In this document: positions 1 to 6,730 of the stretch, piece after piece | Position numbering within the stretch: position 1 is the first letter of the stretch | Layout of the letters: the number at the start of each line of letters is the position of its first letter | Source of the DNA: Shewanella sp. | GTDB taxonomy: Bacteria > Pseudomonadota > Gammaproteobacteria > Enterobacterales > Shewanellaceae | DNA length: 7,856 nucleotides | Direction of reading: 5' to 3' | Assembly: GCA_004195335.1 (NCBI GenBank) | Contig: SDWK01000045.1 | Coordinates: 1-7,856, forward strand | The notes under the pieces: model-generated | The model's input: the letters and a program-made list of their open reading frames with translations, nothing else | What the model was told of the DNA's origin: nothing | Database searches by the model: none | Position numbers and translations under genes: made by a program

Positions 1-51
1 TCAATACTCTCTATCATGCTTCTCTTATATAACTTTATTTCAGGGGCGAGA

Positions 52-537
52 GTGCTGGCTTATTTACGTTTTGGATTAATCATCTTGTTCATAGGGGGAA
101 TTTTTCTCACTCCTGTGTCAGCTGGTTATTCCGAAAACTTTAATTTAAGCCATGATGTTCAGCAATCAAATCTGGATAACCGGGTGCTTACCAGCCTCGC
201 AGCTCAATCTGGTTCGGACAAACAGCTACTCGGGCATGACGGCTCAAACCAGAATCGAGCTCACAGCCAAGATCATGACGATTCCAGGTTTGTTCCACTC
301 ATTTCGCAACGATTAATTAGCTTCGCGCAACATGATCCTCGAGAGAGTAAGCCTGATTATTTGCTCGCCTTCGAATTCGTATCACCACCAATTCCCACCT
401 TTAGCATTGGTTATCGTATCGACCTGCCTACAACATTAGATTGGTCCCTCCACATAGGGACTGCGCCATCCAGAGTTTCGGGATGGAAAGAGTCCAATCT
501 CTTGTATCGTTTTTCGCAAACGACCTCATTTAGTTAA
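52..537 (+). CDS. Hypothetical exported protein, 161 aa
   Basis: I do not recognise this protein. From the GTG at 52 it has a clean signal peptide: one Arg near the N-terminus, a hydrophobic core at residues 7-20, and a likely cut after Val-Ser-Ala (residues 22-24), so the product is probably periplasmic. There is no lipobox cysteine; the protein has no Cys at all. The mature part is hydrophilic to about residue 100, with His and Asp clustered at 62-76 (His62, 71, 75), which could bind metal, although that is only a guess. Residues 103-160 look like beta strands. The GTG is preferred over the ATG at 16 because AGGGG at 42-46 sits 5 bases before it and it yields a proper signal peptide, while the ATG has no ribosome binding site and adds a 12-residue extension. 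It lies 149 bp before secD on the same strand. It could be an orphan or co-expressed with secDF. Confidence 0.6.
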   Translation: MLAYLRFGLIILFIGGIFLTPVSAGYSENFNLSHDVQQSNLDNRVLTSLAAQSGSDKQLLGHDGSNQNRAHSQDHDDSRFVPLISQRLISFAQHDPRESKPDYLLAFEFVSPPIPTFSIGYRIDLPTTLDWSLHIGTAPSRVSGWKESNLLYRFSQTTSFS

Positions 538-549
538 TTAGCTCCCACT

Positions 550-567
550 AGCCACTCTTAGATGGCT
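550..567 (+). terminator. Weak hairpin after the exported-protein gene
   Basis: AGCCA (550-554) pairs with TGGCT (563-567), and CT/AG (555-556, 560-561) extends the stem past one bulged A. A T-rich stretch (TTTCATTGTCTTTTTT) begins a few bases downstream, not directly at the stem base. This may end or weaken transcription before secD, but the geometry is poor for an intrinsic terminator. Confidence 0.25.
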
Positions 568-630
568 TGATTTCATTGTCTTTTTTCCTGACCAACATTC
601 AACATTTGGAATGTCCTTTCCTATGTCTGG

Positions 631-657
631 TTTACGGTGAAAAGAGAATTTTATAGT
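631..657 (+). promoter_or_regulatory. Possible sigma-70 promoter for secDF
   Basis: TATAGT at 652-657 matches the -10 box at five of six bases. The best -35 partner is TTTACG at 631-636, with a short 15-bp spacer and four of six matches. It would start transcription about 20-25 bases before the secD ATG at 687. The -10 is good and the -35 weak, so either an activator is needed or the real promoter lies elsewhere. Confidence 0.35.
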
Positions 658-686
658 GCTTAGCAAATATAAAATGAGCAACGGTT

Positions 687-2501
687 ATGAGAAAACATAG
701 TAATAACAAAATATTAAATCATTATTCAGCGTGGAAATATATTCTGCTGGTGATAACTTTTATCATCATGCTTTTAAGTGCATTACCAACCTTGTATGGA
801 GAGGATTCGGCGATTCAAGTCGGTGCAAAAGCTGGCTTAAATTTAACACCACAGGCCCTTAATAGAGCATTGGCGGATGAAGGGATTCAAGTTAAGAGGA
901 TCACCCAGACTGGAGGCGAAACAGTTATTGTCCTTGAGCAAGAAACTCAACAGAGTCAGGCTAAAGTCCTGTTAAATAATGCCGTTGAGGATGATTCACA
1001 GTTGACACTCGCCTTAGCCCCTGCAGCCCCTGAGTGGCTGCTTTCAATGGGGTTTACACCGATTAAACTTGGGCTTGATCTTCGCGGTGGCGTGCAGTTT
1101 TTGTTGGATGTAGAGGTTGAACCTGTTTACCAGCTTCATTATGACGCCTTCGTAGACGCGGTCAGACAATTTACTCTTACGCAGGGCATTGCTGGAGTCA
1201 GTGTTCGTCATGATCCAGAGGCTGGAGTTGTCATCACTATGCCAGATACCAGCCACAGAGGAGATGTAAGACAGTTTATTAACACCAATTATCCCATTTG
1301 GCAGGTAACGAACTTAGAAAACAGGTCTTTGAAGGCAGATTTTAAGCCGGACGAGAAAGTTAAGATTCGCGATCTCACGGTAAAACAAAACTTGCAGATC
1401 ATGCGCAGCCGAATCGAGCAGTTGGGGATCACCGAAGCCTTAGTTCAGCGCCAGGGGGAACACAGGATCAGAATCGAACTGCCTGGCGTTCAAGATCCGG
1501 CAGCGGCAAAAAATGTGATTGGTGCGACGGCGAGCCTGGCTTTTTATGAAGTGAAAAATACAGGATCGATAAACGCTAAAATCATAAAGGATAAATCAGA
1601 ACATCCTGTCTATGTGGCCAGAAAGCCGGTACTCGGTGGGGAGCATATTGTCGATGCCAGAGCGAGTCTAGGTGAGATGGGGATGCCTGAGGTGGTGATC
1701 CATCTGGATCGAACCGGTGGAAAAGTGATGTCTGACTTCTCTCGCGACAATATCGGTATGCCGATGGCGACATCCTATAGCGAATACAGCCGTGATGATC
1801 AAGGCAAGGTGGTTCAAAGTACAGAGATTATCAGTGTTGCGACGATTCAATCTCAACTTGGAGATCGTTTTAGCATTACCGGGGCTGGCGATTATTCACA
1901 GGCGCAGCAGTTAGCGCTATTACTTCGGGCTGGCTCTATGACCGCTCCGGTGACCATAGTAGAAGAACGCACCATTGGGCCGAGTCTCGGCGCGGAAAAT
2001 ATCACCAATGGTTTTTCCGCCTTGGCTCTGGGAATGGCGATAACCTTACTCTTTATGGGGCTCTGGTATCGCCGCTTAGGTTGGGTTGCTAATGTGGCTC
2101 TGATTGCCAACATGGTGATTTTATTTGGCTTGTTGGCATTAATACCTGGTGCAGTGTTAACCCTACCGGGTATCGCCGGTCTAGTGTTAACCGTCGGAAT
2201 GGCTGTCGATACCAATGTACTAATCTTCGAACGGATAAAGGATAAATTGAAGGAGGGGAGAGGCTTTGCCCACGCAATCGACCAAGGTTTTGATAGCGCC
2301 GTCTCGACAATTTTTGATGCTAATTTTACCACCATGATCACCGCAGTGGTGCTCTATTCAATAGGCAACGGGCCCATTCAAGGCTTTGCGTTAACCTTAG
2401 GACTTGGACTGCTAACCAGCATGTTCACCGGGGTTTTCGCTTCTCGAGCATTGATTAATTGGGTGTATGGACGTGACTTTAGCCGCGATGTGAAGGTGTA
2501 A
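687..2501 (+). CDS. secD: Protein translocase subunit SecD (probable second copy)
   Basis: This is the larger subunit of the SecDF complex in the inner membrane, which uses the proton gradient to pull proteins out of SecYEG on the periplasmic side. At 604 aa it is close to E. coli SecD (615). The N-terminus aligns with E. coli (LNHYSAWKY here, LNRYPLWKY there), so the ATG at 687 adds about eight residues. Features are: membrane segment 1 at about 17-34; the family motif LGLDLRGGV at 128-136; a large periplasmic region to about 435 that includes SRIEQLG (241-247) and RIELPG (262-267); the conserved EERTIGPSLG at 426-435; then five membrane segments to about 592. AVDTN (506-510) carries Asp508, equivalent to the essential proton-pathway Asp519 of E. 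coli. The ribosome binding site is weak (ACGG at 681-684). No yajC precedes it, unlike the standard yajC-secD-secF operon, so this is probably a paralogue of the housekeeping gene. Confidence 0.95.
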   Translation: MRKHSNNKILNHYSAWKYILLVITFIIMLLSALPTLYGEDSAIQVGAKAGLNLTPQALNRALADEGIQVKRITQTGGETVIVLEQETQQSQAKVLLNNAVEDDSQLTLALAPAAPEWLLSMGFTPIKLGLDLRGGVQFLLDVEVEPVYQLHYDAFVDAVRQFTLTQGIAGVSVRHDPEAGVVITMPDTSHRGDVRQFINTNYPIWQVTNLENRSLKADFKPDEKVKIRDLTVKQNLQIMRSRIEQLGITEALVQRQGEHRIRIELPGVQDPAAAKNVIGATASLAFYEVKNTGSINAKIIKDKSEHPVYVARKPVLGGEHIVDARASLGEMGMPEVVIHLDRTGGKVMSDFSRDNIGMPMATSYSEYSRDDQGKVVQSTEIISVATIQSQLGDRFSITGAGDYSQAQQLALLLRAGSMTAPVTIVEERTIGPSLGAENITNGFSALALGMAITLLFMGLWYRRLGWVANVALIANMVILFGLLALIPGAVLTLPGIAGLVLTVGMAVDTNVLIFERIKDKLKEGRGFAHAIDQGFDSAVSTIFDANFTTMITAVVLYSIGNGPIQGFALTLGLGLLTSMFTGVFASRALINWVYGRDFSRDVKV

Positions 2502-2505
2502 TATG
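2493..2505 (+). promoter_or_regulatory. secF ribosome binding site inside the secD end
   Basis: GAAGG, in the last codons of secD, lies about 5 bases before the secF ATG at 2503. The secD TAA (2499-2501) is one base from that ATG. This tight junction indicates translational coupling, which would keep the two subunits at equal amounts. Confidence 0.6.
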
Positions 2506-3417
2506 AATACTAATAAAGTGAACAAACTGACAAAGTGGCGCTACTTTTCGAGCTGTATCTCGATAGCATTAATGATACTTTCTCTGGCGGTTATTTCGGT
2601 CAAAGGGTTTAATTGGGGACTGGATTTTACCGGTGGTGTGGTTACCGAAGTTCGCATTGATAGTGATATTAAAGCGAACCAAATTGAAAATTTGTTAGGG
2701 AACATGTCCGAACAGGAGGTGAGTGTTATCTCGGCAGGTGAACCCGGACGCTGGGTATTGCGGTACAGTCAGGCCGAAATGACGGGTGATGTGAGTGCAA
2801 ACGCTTTGGATATTGAGCAGGTGCTTGCTCCGTTACAAACTAGTGTCGAGGTGCTAAATTCGAGTATCGTTGGCCCGCAAATTGGTCAGGAGTTGGCAGA
2901 GCAGGGCGGGTTAGCCTTGTTAGTTGCTATGTTATGTATCTTAGGGTATCTGAGTTTTCGGTTCGAGTGGCGCCTTGCCAGTGGAGCGCTATTTGCTCTG
3001 TTTCACGACGTTATCTTCGTGTTGGCATTCTTCTCTCTGACACAGATGGAGTTTAATCTAACGGTCCTCGCCGCGGTGTTGGCTATTTTAGGTTACTCAC
3101 TTAACGACTCAATTATTATCGCCGATAGGATTAGAGAGTTATTAACCTCAAAGCCGAAGATGCCAATCTCTGATGTGTGTACCAGTGCGGTTAAAGCGAC
3201 ATTCTCACGGACTATGGTAACCAGTGGTACCACGCTGATGACGGTGAGTGCACTGTGGGTGATGGGAGGTGGACCGCTGGAAAGTTTCTCTATTGCGATG
3301 TTTATCGGCATTTTGACCGGAACTTGGTCATCGATATCGGTGGGTACTTGTTTGCCCGAGCTCTTTGGGGTTAACTCGGAACATTATAAGCTCGTGCCTA
3401 TATCTGAAACACCATAA
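2503..3417 (+). CDS. secF: Protein translocase subunit SecF (probable second copy)
   Basis: This is the smaller partner of SecD in the proton-driven export complex. At 304 aa it is a little shorter than E. coli SecF (323), mainly because the cytoplasmic extension before membrane segment 1 and the C-terminal tail are reduced. Features are: membrane segment 1 at about 15-34; the diagnostic FNWGLDFTGG at 36-45; a periplasmic domain to about 130 ending in VGPQIGQ (123-129); then five membrane segments. SFRFEWRLASG (151-161) is the conserved loop between segments 2 and 3. GYSLNDSI (197-204) in segment 4 carries Asp202, matching the essential Asp213 of E. coli. TSGTTLM (240-246) opens segment 5. 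All expected functional motifs are present, so it should be active. The start is fixed by a one-base gap from secD and the GAAGG upstream. Confidence 0.95.
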   Translation: MNTNKVNKLTKWRYFSSCISIALMILSLAVISVKGFNWGLDFTGGVVTEVRIDSDIKANQIENLLGNMSEQEVSVISAGEPGRWVLRYSQAEMTGDVSANALDIEQVLAPLQTSVEVLNSSIVGPQIGQELAEQGGLALLVAMLCILGYLSFRFEWRLASGALFALFHDVIFVLAFFSLTQMEFNLTVLAAVLAILGYSLNDSIIIADRIRELLTSKPKMPISDVCTSAVKATFSRTMVTSGTTLMTVSALWVMGGGPLESFSIAMFIGILTGTWSSISVGTCLPELFGVNSEHYKLVPISETP

Positions 3418-3434
3418 AGCGTTTTGCTATAGAC

Positions 3435-3480
3435 AAAAAAAATGGAGCCACTGAATTTCAGTGGCTCCATTTTATATTTT
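3435..3480. terminator. Bidirectional intrinsic terminator for secF and yhbY
   Basis: A perfect 16-bp inverted repeat (3439-3454 and 3458-3473, loop ATT) has the core TGGAGCCACTGA / TCAGTGGCTCCA. The left flank is a run of eight A (3435-3442) and the right flank reads TTTTATATTTT, so each strand has a U tract after the stem. It lies 21 bases past the secF stop and is the only strong terminator between secF and the convergent yhbY. Confidence 0.9.
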
Positions 3481-3488
3481 ATTCTGAC

Positions 3489-3520
3489 TGTTTATTTCTC
3501 AGGAAGGACTGAAATAAACA
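3489..3520. repeat. AT-rich 10-bp inverted repeat in the secF-yhbY gap
   Basis: TGTTTATTTC at 3489-3498 is the exact reverse complement of GAAATAAACA at 3511-3520, with a 12-base loop. Within it TCAG (3499-3502) can also pair with CTGA (3509-3512). No U tract follows on either strand, so it is not a standard terminator. It could protect the 3' end of the yhbY message, be a binding site, or have no function. The rest of 3521-3604 holds only a small stem, CAGAGA/TCTCTG at 3550-3564. Confidence 0.4.
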
Positions 3521-3604
3521 ATGAGTGTCTTTCTCAAATCAGGTTAACGCAGAGATGTTCTCTGTATTATGACCGTGACGGGAGAAGACCATGTTCAAAA
3601 AAGA

Positions 3605-3904
3605 TTATTTTGCTTTTGGAACCGCAATTTTCATCTCTTCAGATTGACGAAATAGTACTAAAACGTGACCGATAAGCTGTACTTTTACAGCTTGAGTTTC
3701 ACGAACAATGGCATCAACGATTGCATCTTTTAGCGCTCTGTCACTAGCCGCTACTTTCACTTTGATCAGCTCGTGATGAGTAAGTGCACCATCAATTTCC
3801 GCCAGTACACCTTCAGTCAGACCATTGGAACCAAGCATCACTACAGGCTTTAAATCGTGCGCTAAGCCTTTTAAGTGCTGTTTTTGTTTGGTTGTTAAGT
3901 TCAT
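3605..3904 (-). CDS. yhbY: Ribosome assembly RNA-binding protein YhbY
   Basis: This small CRM-domain protein binds precursor 50S particles during large-subunit assembly. At 99 aa it is nearly the same length as the E. coli protein (97), and the N-terminal half is almost identical, including TKQKQHLKGLAH (5-16) and LGSNGLTEGVLAEI (24-37). The Gly-Ser-Asn-Gly turn (25-28) is the GxxG loop of the CRM domain, which contacts RNA. HHELIKVKV (43-51) and the second half, with IVRETQA (66-72) and a basic C-terminal end, complete the single domain. The start is the ATG at 3904-3902; the ribosome binding site is weak, with only TTGG upstream. It is divergent from rlmE, as in E. coli, which places two 50S maturation genes back to back. 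It reads towards secF and shares its terminator. Confidence 0.95.
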   Translation of the reverse strand: MNLTTKQKQHLKGLAHDLKPVVMLGSNGLTEGVLAEIDGALTHHELIKVKVAASDRALKDAIVDAIVRETQAVKVQLIGHVLVLFRQSEEMKIAVPKAK

Positions 3905-3931
3905 TTATACCAACTTTATGCTGAGTTACTG

Positions 3932-3962
3932 TTGAAAAAACGCTATTCTACCCTTATATAGT
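3932..3962 (+). promoter_or_regulatory. rlmE-ftsH promoter, sigma-70 with sigma-32-like features
   Basis: TTGAAA (3932-3937) is followed after exactly 17 bp by TATATA (3955-3960), or after 19 bp by TATAGT (3957-3962). Either gives a plausible sigma-70 promoter with a leader of about 25-30 bases. The same stretch reads GTTGAAA, 13 bases, CCCTTATAT, which resembles heat-shock promoters (CTTGAAA, about 13-15 bases, CCCCATNT). The E. coli rlmE-ftsH operon is sigma-32 controlled. The -10 match is imperfect after CCC, so the heat-shock reading is tentative. Confidence 0.55.
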
Positions 3963-3974
3963 CTTTATGTAACT
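3946..3974 (-). promoter_or_regulatory. Possible yhbY promoter overlapping the rlmE promoter
   Basis: Read on the minus strand, TAGAAT (3951-3946) is a five-of-six -10 box, and GTTACA (3974-3969) lies about 17 bp upstream as a four-of-six -35. It would give yhbY a leader of roughly 35 bases. It overlaps the rlmE promoter, so the two genes may compete for polymerase. The -35 is weak. Confidence 0.3.
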
Positions 3975-3995
3975 CTCATTTGTTGCGGATTTTGA

Positions 3996-4625
3996 ATGTC
4001 AGGTAAAAAACGAACAGCGAGTTCCTCACGTTGGCTGCAGGAACATTTTGATGATCACTATGTCAAATTAGCTCAAAAACGGGGATTTCGTTCGCGAGCC
4101 GCGTTTAAAATTGAAGAAATTCAAGAGAAAGATAAATTAATTCGACCGGGGATGACTGTGGTCGATTTAGGGGCCGCCCCTGGTGGTTGGTCCCAAGTTG
4201 CCGTTAAACTAGCAGGAGACAATGGTAAAGTTATCGCTTGTGATATTTTACCTATGGATCCAATTGTTGGCGTCGACTTCCTTCAGGGTGATTTTAGAGA
4301 GGAAAAGGTGCTCGATGCTTTGCTTACCCGAGTGGGTGATGCAAAAGTCGATGTTGTCTTATCTGACATGGCACCTAATATGAGTGGTACTGGCGGGGTC
4401 GATCAGCCTAGAGCTATGTATTTGGTTGAGTTAGCATTAGATATGTGTCATCAAGTTTTGGCACCTAACGGTTGTTTTGCTGTAAAAGTCTTTCAGGGGG
4501 AGGGCTTTGAAGAGTACATGAAGTCAGTTAGAGAGGCGTTTAAAACCGTCAAAACACGTAAGCCAGACTCTTCGCGAGCTCGTTCGCGCGAAGTCTATCT
4601 TGTGGCGACAGGGTATAAGTTGTAG
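3996..4625 (+). CDS. rlmE: 23S rRNA 2'-O-methyltransferase RlmE (FtsJ/RrmJ)
   Basis: This enzyme methylates the 2'-hydroxyl of U2552 in the A-loop of 23S rRNA, on assembled 50S subunits, using S-adenosylmethionine. At 209 aa it has exactly the E. coli length and aligns without gaps. The catalytic tetrad is intact at the same positions: Lys38, Asp124, Lys164 and Glu199. The SAM-binding motif [13 protein letters not shown] is at 55-67, [16 protein letters not shown] at 85-100, and SDMAPNMSG at 123-131. The basic N-terminus ([15 protein letters not shown]) is the usual rRNA-binding tail. The start is set by homology; the ribosome binding site (GCGGA at 3985-3989) is modest. ftsH follows after 45 bases without a terminator, so the two form an operon as in E. 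coli. Confidence 0.97.
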   Translation: MSGKKRTASSSRWLQEHFDDHYVKLAQKRGFRSRAAFKIEEIQEKDKLIRPGMTVVDLGAAPGGWSQVAVKLAGDNGKVIACDILPMDPIVGVDFLQGDFREEKVLDALLTRVGDAKVDVVLSDMAPNMSGTGGVDQPRAMYLVELALDMCHQVLAPNGCFAVKVFQGEGFEEYMKSVREAFKTVKTRKPDSSRARSREVYLVATGYKL

Positions 4626-4656
4626 TACCCTAACGTCAGTAATCGCAAGACTCTAT

Positions 4657-4682
4657 GAGGTCTAGTAATTTTGAGTGATATG
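4657..4682 (+). promoter_or_regulatory. Start region of ftsH: GAGG site, TTG and in-frame ATG
   Basis: GAGG (4657-4660) is 10 bases before the TTG at 4671 and 19 before the ATG at 4680. The spacing favours the TTG, giving Met-Ser-Asp-Met-Ala-Lys-Asn. The ATG gives Met-Ala-Lys-Asn, the commonly annotated E. coli N-terminus, but it would rely only on GAG at 4673-4675. Confidence 0.55.
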
Positions 4683-6647
4683 GCAAAAAATTTAATTCTC
4701 TGGGTAGTCATCGCCGTTGTGTTGATGTCTGTGTTTCAGGGTTACTCCCCCTCTTCATCCACAGCGTTGAAGATGGATTATTCCGCTTTTTTAGATGATG
4801 TTCGTAGTGGACAGATAAATACTGTCGAAATAAAAAGCGATCAACGTACGATCGAAGGGACTAAGCGTACTGGAGAGAAGTTCACCACTATCATGCCTAT
4901 GGAAGATAAAGATCTGATTAATGATCTCGATCGTAAAGGCATAACCATGAAGGGACAGGAAGCAGAAGAGTCAGGGTTCTTAACTCAGATCTTCATCTCT
5001 TGGTTCCCTATGTTACTGCTTATCGGTGTGTGGATATTCTTCATGCGTCAGATGCAGGGCGGTGGTGGAAAAGGCGCCATGTCTTTTGGTAAGAGCAAAG
5101 CTAAGTTGATGAGTGAAGACCAGATTAACACGACTTTTGGAGACGTTGCAGGTTGCGACGAAGCTAAGGAAGACGTTAAAGAGCTGGTTGATTACCTGAA
5201 AGAGCCGACTAAATTCCAAAAATTGGGTGGCCGAATTCCTACAGGTATTTTGCTTGTCGGTCCTCCTGGAACAGGTAAAACCTTGCTTGCTAAGGCGATT
5301 GCAGGTGAAGCTAAGGTTCCTTTCTTTACTATTTCAGGTTCAGATTTCGTTGAAATGTTTGTCGGTGTCGGTGCATCTCGTGTGCGTGATATGTTCGAAC
5401 AAGCTAAAAAATCAGCCCCATGTATCATCTTTATCGATGAGATCGATGCCGTAGGTCGCCAGCGTGGTGCGGGTGTCGGTGGTGGTCACGATGAGCGTGA
5501 ACAGACACTGAACCAGTTGTTGGTTGAGATGGATGGTTTCGAAGGTAATGAAGGTGTCATCGTTATCGCTGCGACGAACCGTCCGGATGTACTGGATGCT
5601 GCACTGCTTCGTCCTGGTCGTTTCGACCGTCAAGTGGTCGTCGGTCTTCCCGATGTTCGTGGGCGTGAGCAAATCCTTAAAGTGCATATGCGTAAAGTGC
5701 CGCTTGCCGATGATGTTAAAGCGAGTGTTATCGCTCGTGGTACGCCAGGTTTCTCAGGTGCCGACTTGGCTAACCTTGTGAACGAAGCTGCACTGTTTGC
5801 AGCGCGTGGTAGTCGCCGTATCGTTGGTATGGAAGAGTTTGAGAGCGCGAAAGATAAGATCATGATGGGTGCAGAGCGCCGCACTATGGTCATGTCTGAA
5901 GAAGACAAAGAGATGACGGCTTATCATGAAGCGGGCCATGCCATCGTTGGTTGCCTCGTCCCTGAGCATGATCCTGTACACAAGGTGACGATTATTCCAC
6001 GCGGACGAGCATTAGGTGTAACCTTCTTCTTACCTGAAGCGGATGCGATAAGTCAGAGTCGACGTAAGTTAGAGAGTCAAATTTCTGTAGCTTATGGTGG
6101 CCGTCTGGCCGAAGAGATCATCTATGGTAGTGAAAGAGTTTCTACCGGTGCATCTCAGGATATTAAGTATGCGACCTCAATAGCCCGTAATATGGTGACT
6201 CAGTGGGGCTTCTCTGAGAAGTTAGGTCCGGTACTTTATGCCGAAGATGAAAATGAAGTATTCCTCGGCCGTAGTATGGGTAAGACTCAGCATATGTCTG
6301 ATGAAACTGCCAGCATAATCGATGCGGAAGTTAAAATGCTTATAGATAATAACTATCAGCGCGCACAAACCTTCCTCAAAGGCAATATGGATATTCTTCA
6401 TGCGATGAAAGATGCGTTGATGAAGTATGAAACCATTGATGCCCTTATGATCGAAGACCTGATGCAACGCCGAGAAGTTAGTGTTCCAAAGGATTGGAAT
6501 ATGGATGACAATGGCTCAAGCAATGATGATGGCGGGAAGCCTGTTGCAACTGATAAAGAGGACTCATCTGAAGATGAGGTTAAACCTTCGTCAGAGCAGT
6601 CTGCTGCCCCTGAGGTTAAAGACATTGATGAGTCAACGGCTAAATAA
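4671..6647 (+). CDS. ftsH: ATP-dependent zinc metalloprotease FtsH
   Basis: This membrane-anchored AAA+ protease forms a hexamer facing the cytoplasm. In E. coli it degrades LpxC, sigma-32 and damaged membrane proteins. From the TTG start it is 658 aa (E. coli 644-647). In order: membrane segment 1 at about 7-24; a short periplasmic domain; membrane segment 2 at about 105-125; and a glycine-rich linker (129-136). The AAA domain follows with Walker A GPPGTGKT (197-204), the pore motif FVG (230-232), Walker B IIFIDEID (252-259), and the second region of homology [20 protein letters not shown] (301-320) with arginine fingers Arg317 and Arg320. In the protease domain HEAGH (419-423) binds zinc, with Asp497 as the probable third ligand. 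The last 50 residues are an acidic, Ser-rich tail, longer and different from that of E. coli. All key residues are present. It is co-transcribed with rlmE. Confidence 0.98.
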   Translation: MSDMAKNLILWVVIAVVLMSVFQGYSPSSSTALKMDYSAFLDDVRSGQINTVEIKSDQRTIEGTKRTGEKFTTIMPMEDKDLINDLDRKGITMKGQEAEESGFLTQIFISWFPMLLLIGVWIFFMRQMQGGGGKGAMSFGKSKAKLMSEDQINTTFGDVAGCDEAKEDVKELVDYLKEPTKFQKLGGRIPTGILLVGPPGTGKTLLAKAIAGEAKVPFFTISGSDFVEMFVGVGASRVRDMFEQAKKSAPCIIFIDEIDAVGRQRGAGVGGGHDEREQTLNQLLVEMDGFEGNEGVIVIAATNRPDVLDAALLRPGRFDRQVVVGLPDVRGREQILKVHMRKVPLADDVKASVIARGTPGFSGADLANLVNEAALFAARGSRRIVGMEEFESAKDKIMMGAERRTMVMSEEDKEMTAYHEAGHAIVGCLVPEHDPVHKVTIIPRGRALGVTFFLPEADAISQSRRKLESQISVAYGGRLAEEIIYGSERVSTGASQDIKYATSIARNMVTQWGFSEKLGPVLYAEDENEVFLGRSMGKTQHMSDETASIIDAEVKMLIDNNYQRAQTFLKGNMDILHAMKDALMKYETIDALMIEDLMQRREVSVPKDWNMDDNGSSNDDGGKPVATDKEDSSEDEVKPSSEQSAAPEVKDIDESTAK

Positions 6648-6665
6648 TTGATGTTTAGTTGAATG

Positions 6666-6692
6666 AAGAAAGCCCCGTTATGGGGTTTTCTT
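6666..6692 (+). terminator. Terminator or attenuator between ftsH and folP
   Basis: AAGAAAGCCCC (6666-6676) pairs with GGGGTTTTCTT (6682-6692), giving 11 bp with one G-U pair and loop GTTAT. The U-rich run is partly inside the stem and continues as TTGTTT. It begins 19 bases past the ftsH stop. It probably ends much ftsH transcription; folP would then depend on read-through or its own promoter. TATAAA at 6705-6710 is a -10-like box, but I find no good -35 for it. Confidence 0.7.
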
Positions 6693-6730
6693 GTTTCCGG
6701 GATTTATAAACGGATTAAGTTGGAGTTGTT

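Noticed and set aside
16..51. ATG at 16 as the start of the first gene
   Set aside because: There is no ribosome binding site before it, and it puts 12 extra residues ahead of a well-formed signal peptide. The GTG at 52 has AGGGG at the right distance.
674..700. Eight-codon open frame overlapping the secD start
   Set aside because: It begins ATG AGC AAC GGT and stops at TAG after eight codons. There is no ribosome binding site before it, so a leader-peptide role is unsupported.
1892..2341. Minus-strand open frame of 149 codons inside secD
   Set aside because: It is antisense to the conserved membrane part of secD, has low-complexity basic composition, no ribosome binding site and no recognisable motif. 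It arises from the codon use of secD.
3442..3675. Plus-strand open frame of 77 codons after secF
   Set aside because: It starts inside the terminator stem and runs into the antisense of yhbY; no ribosome binding site and no recognisable protein.
5227..5908. Several open frames on both strands inside ftsH
   Set aside because: They overlap the highly conserved AAA domain in other frames, and their translations show no family features.
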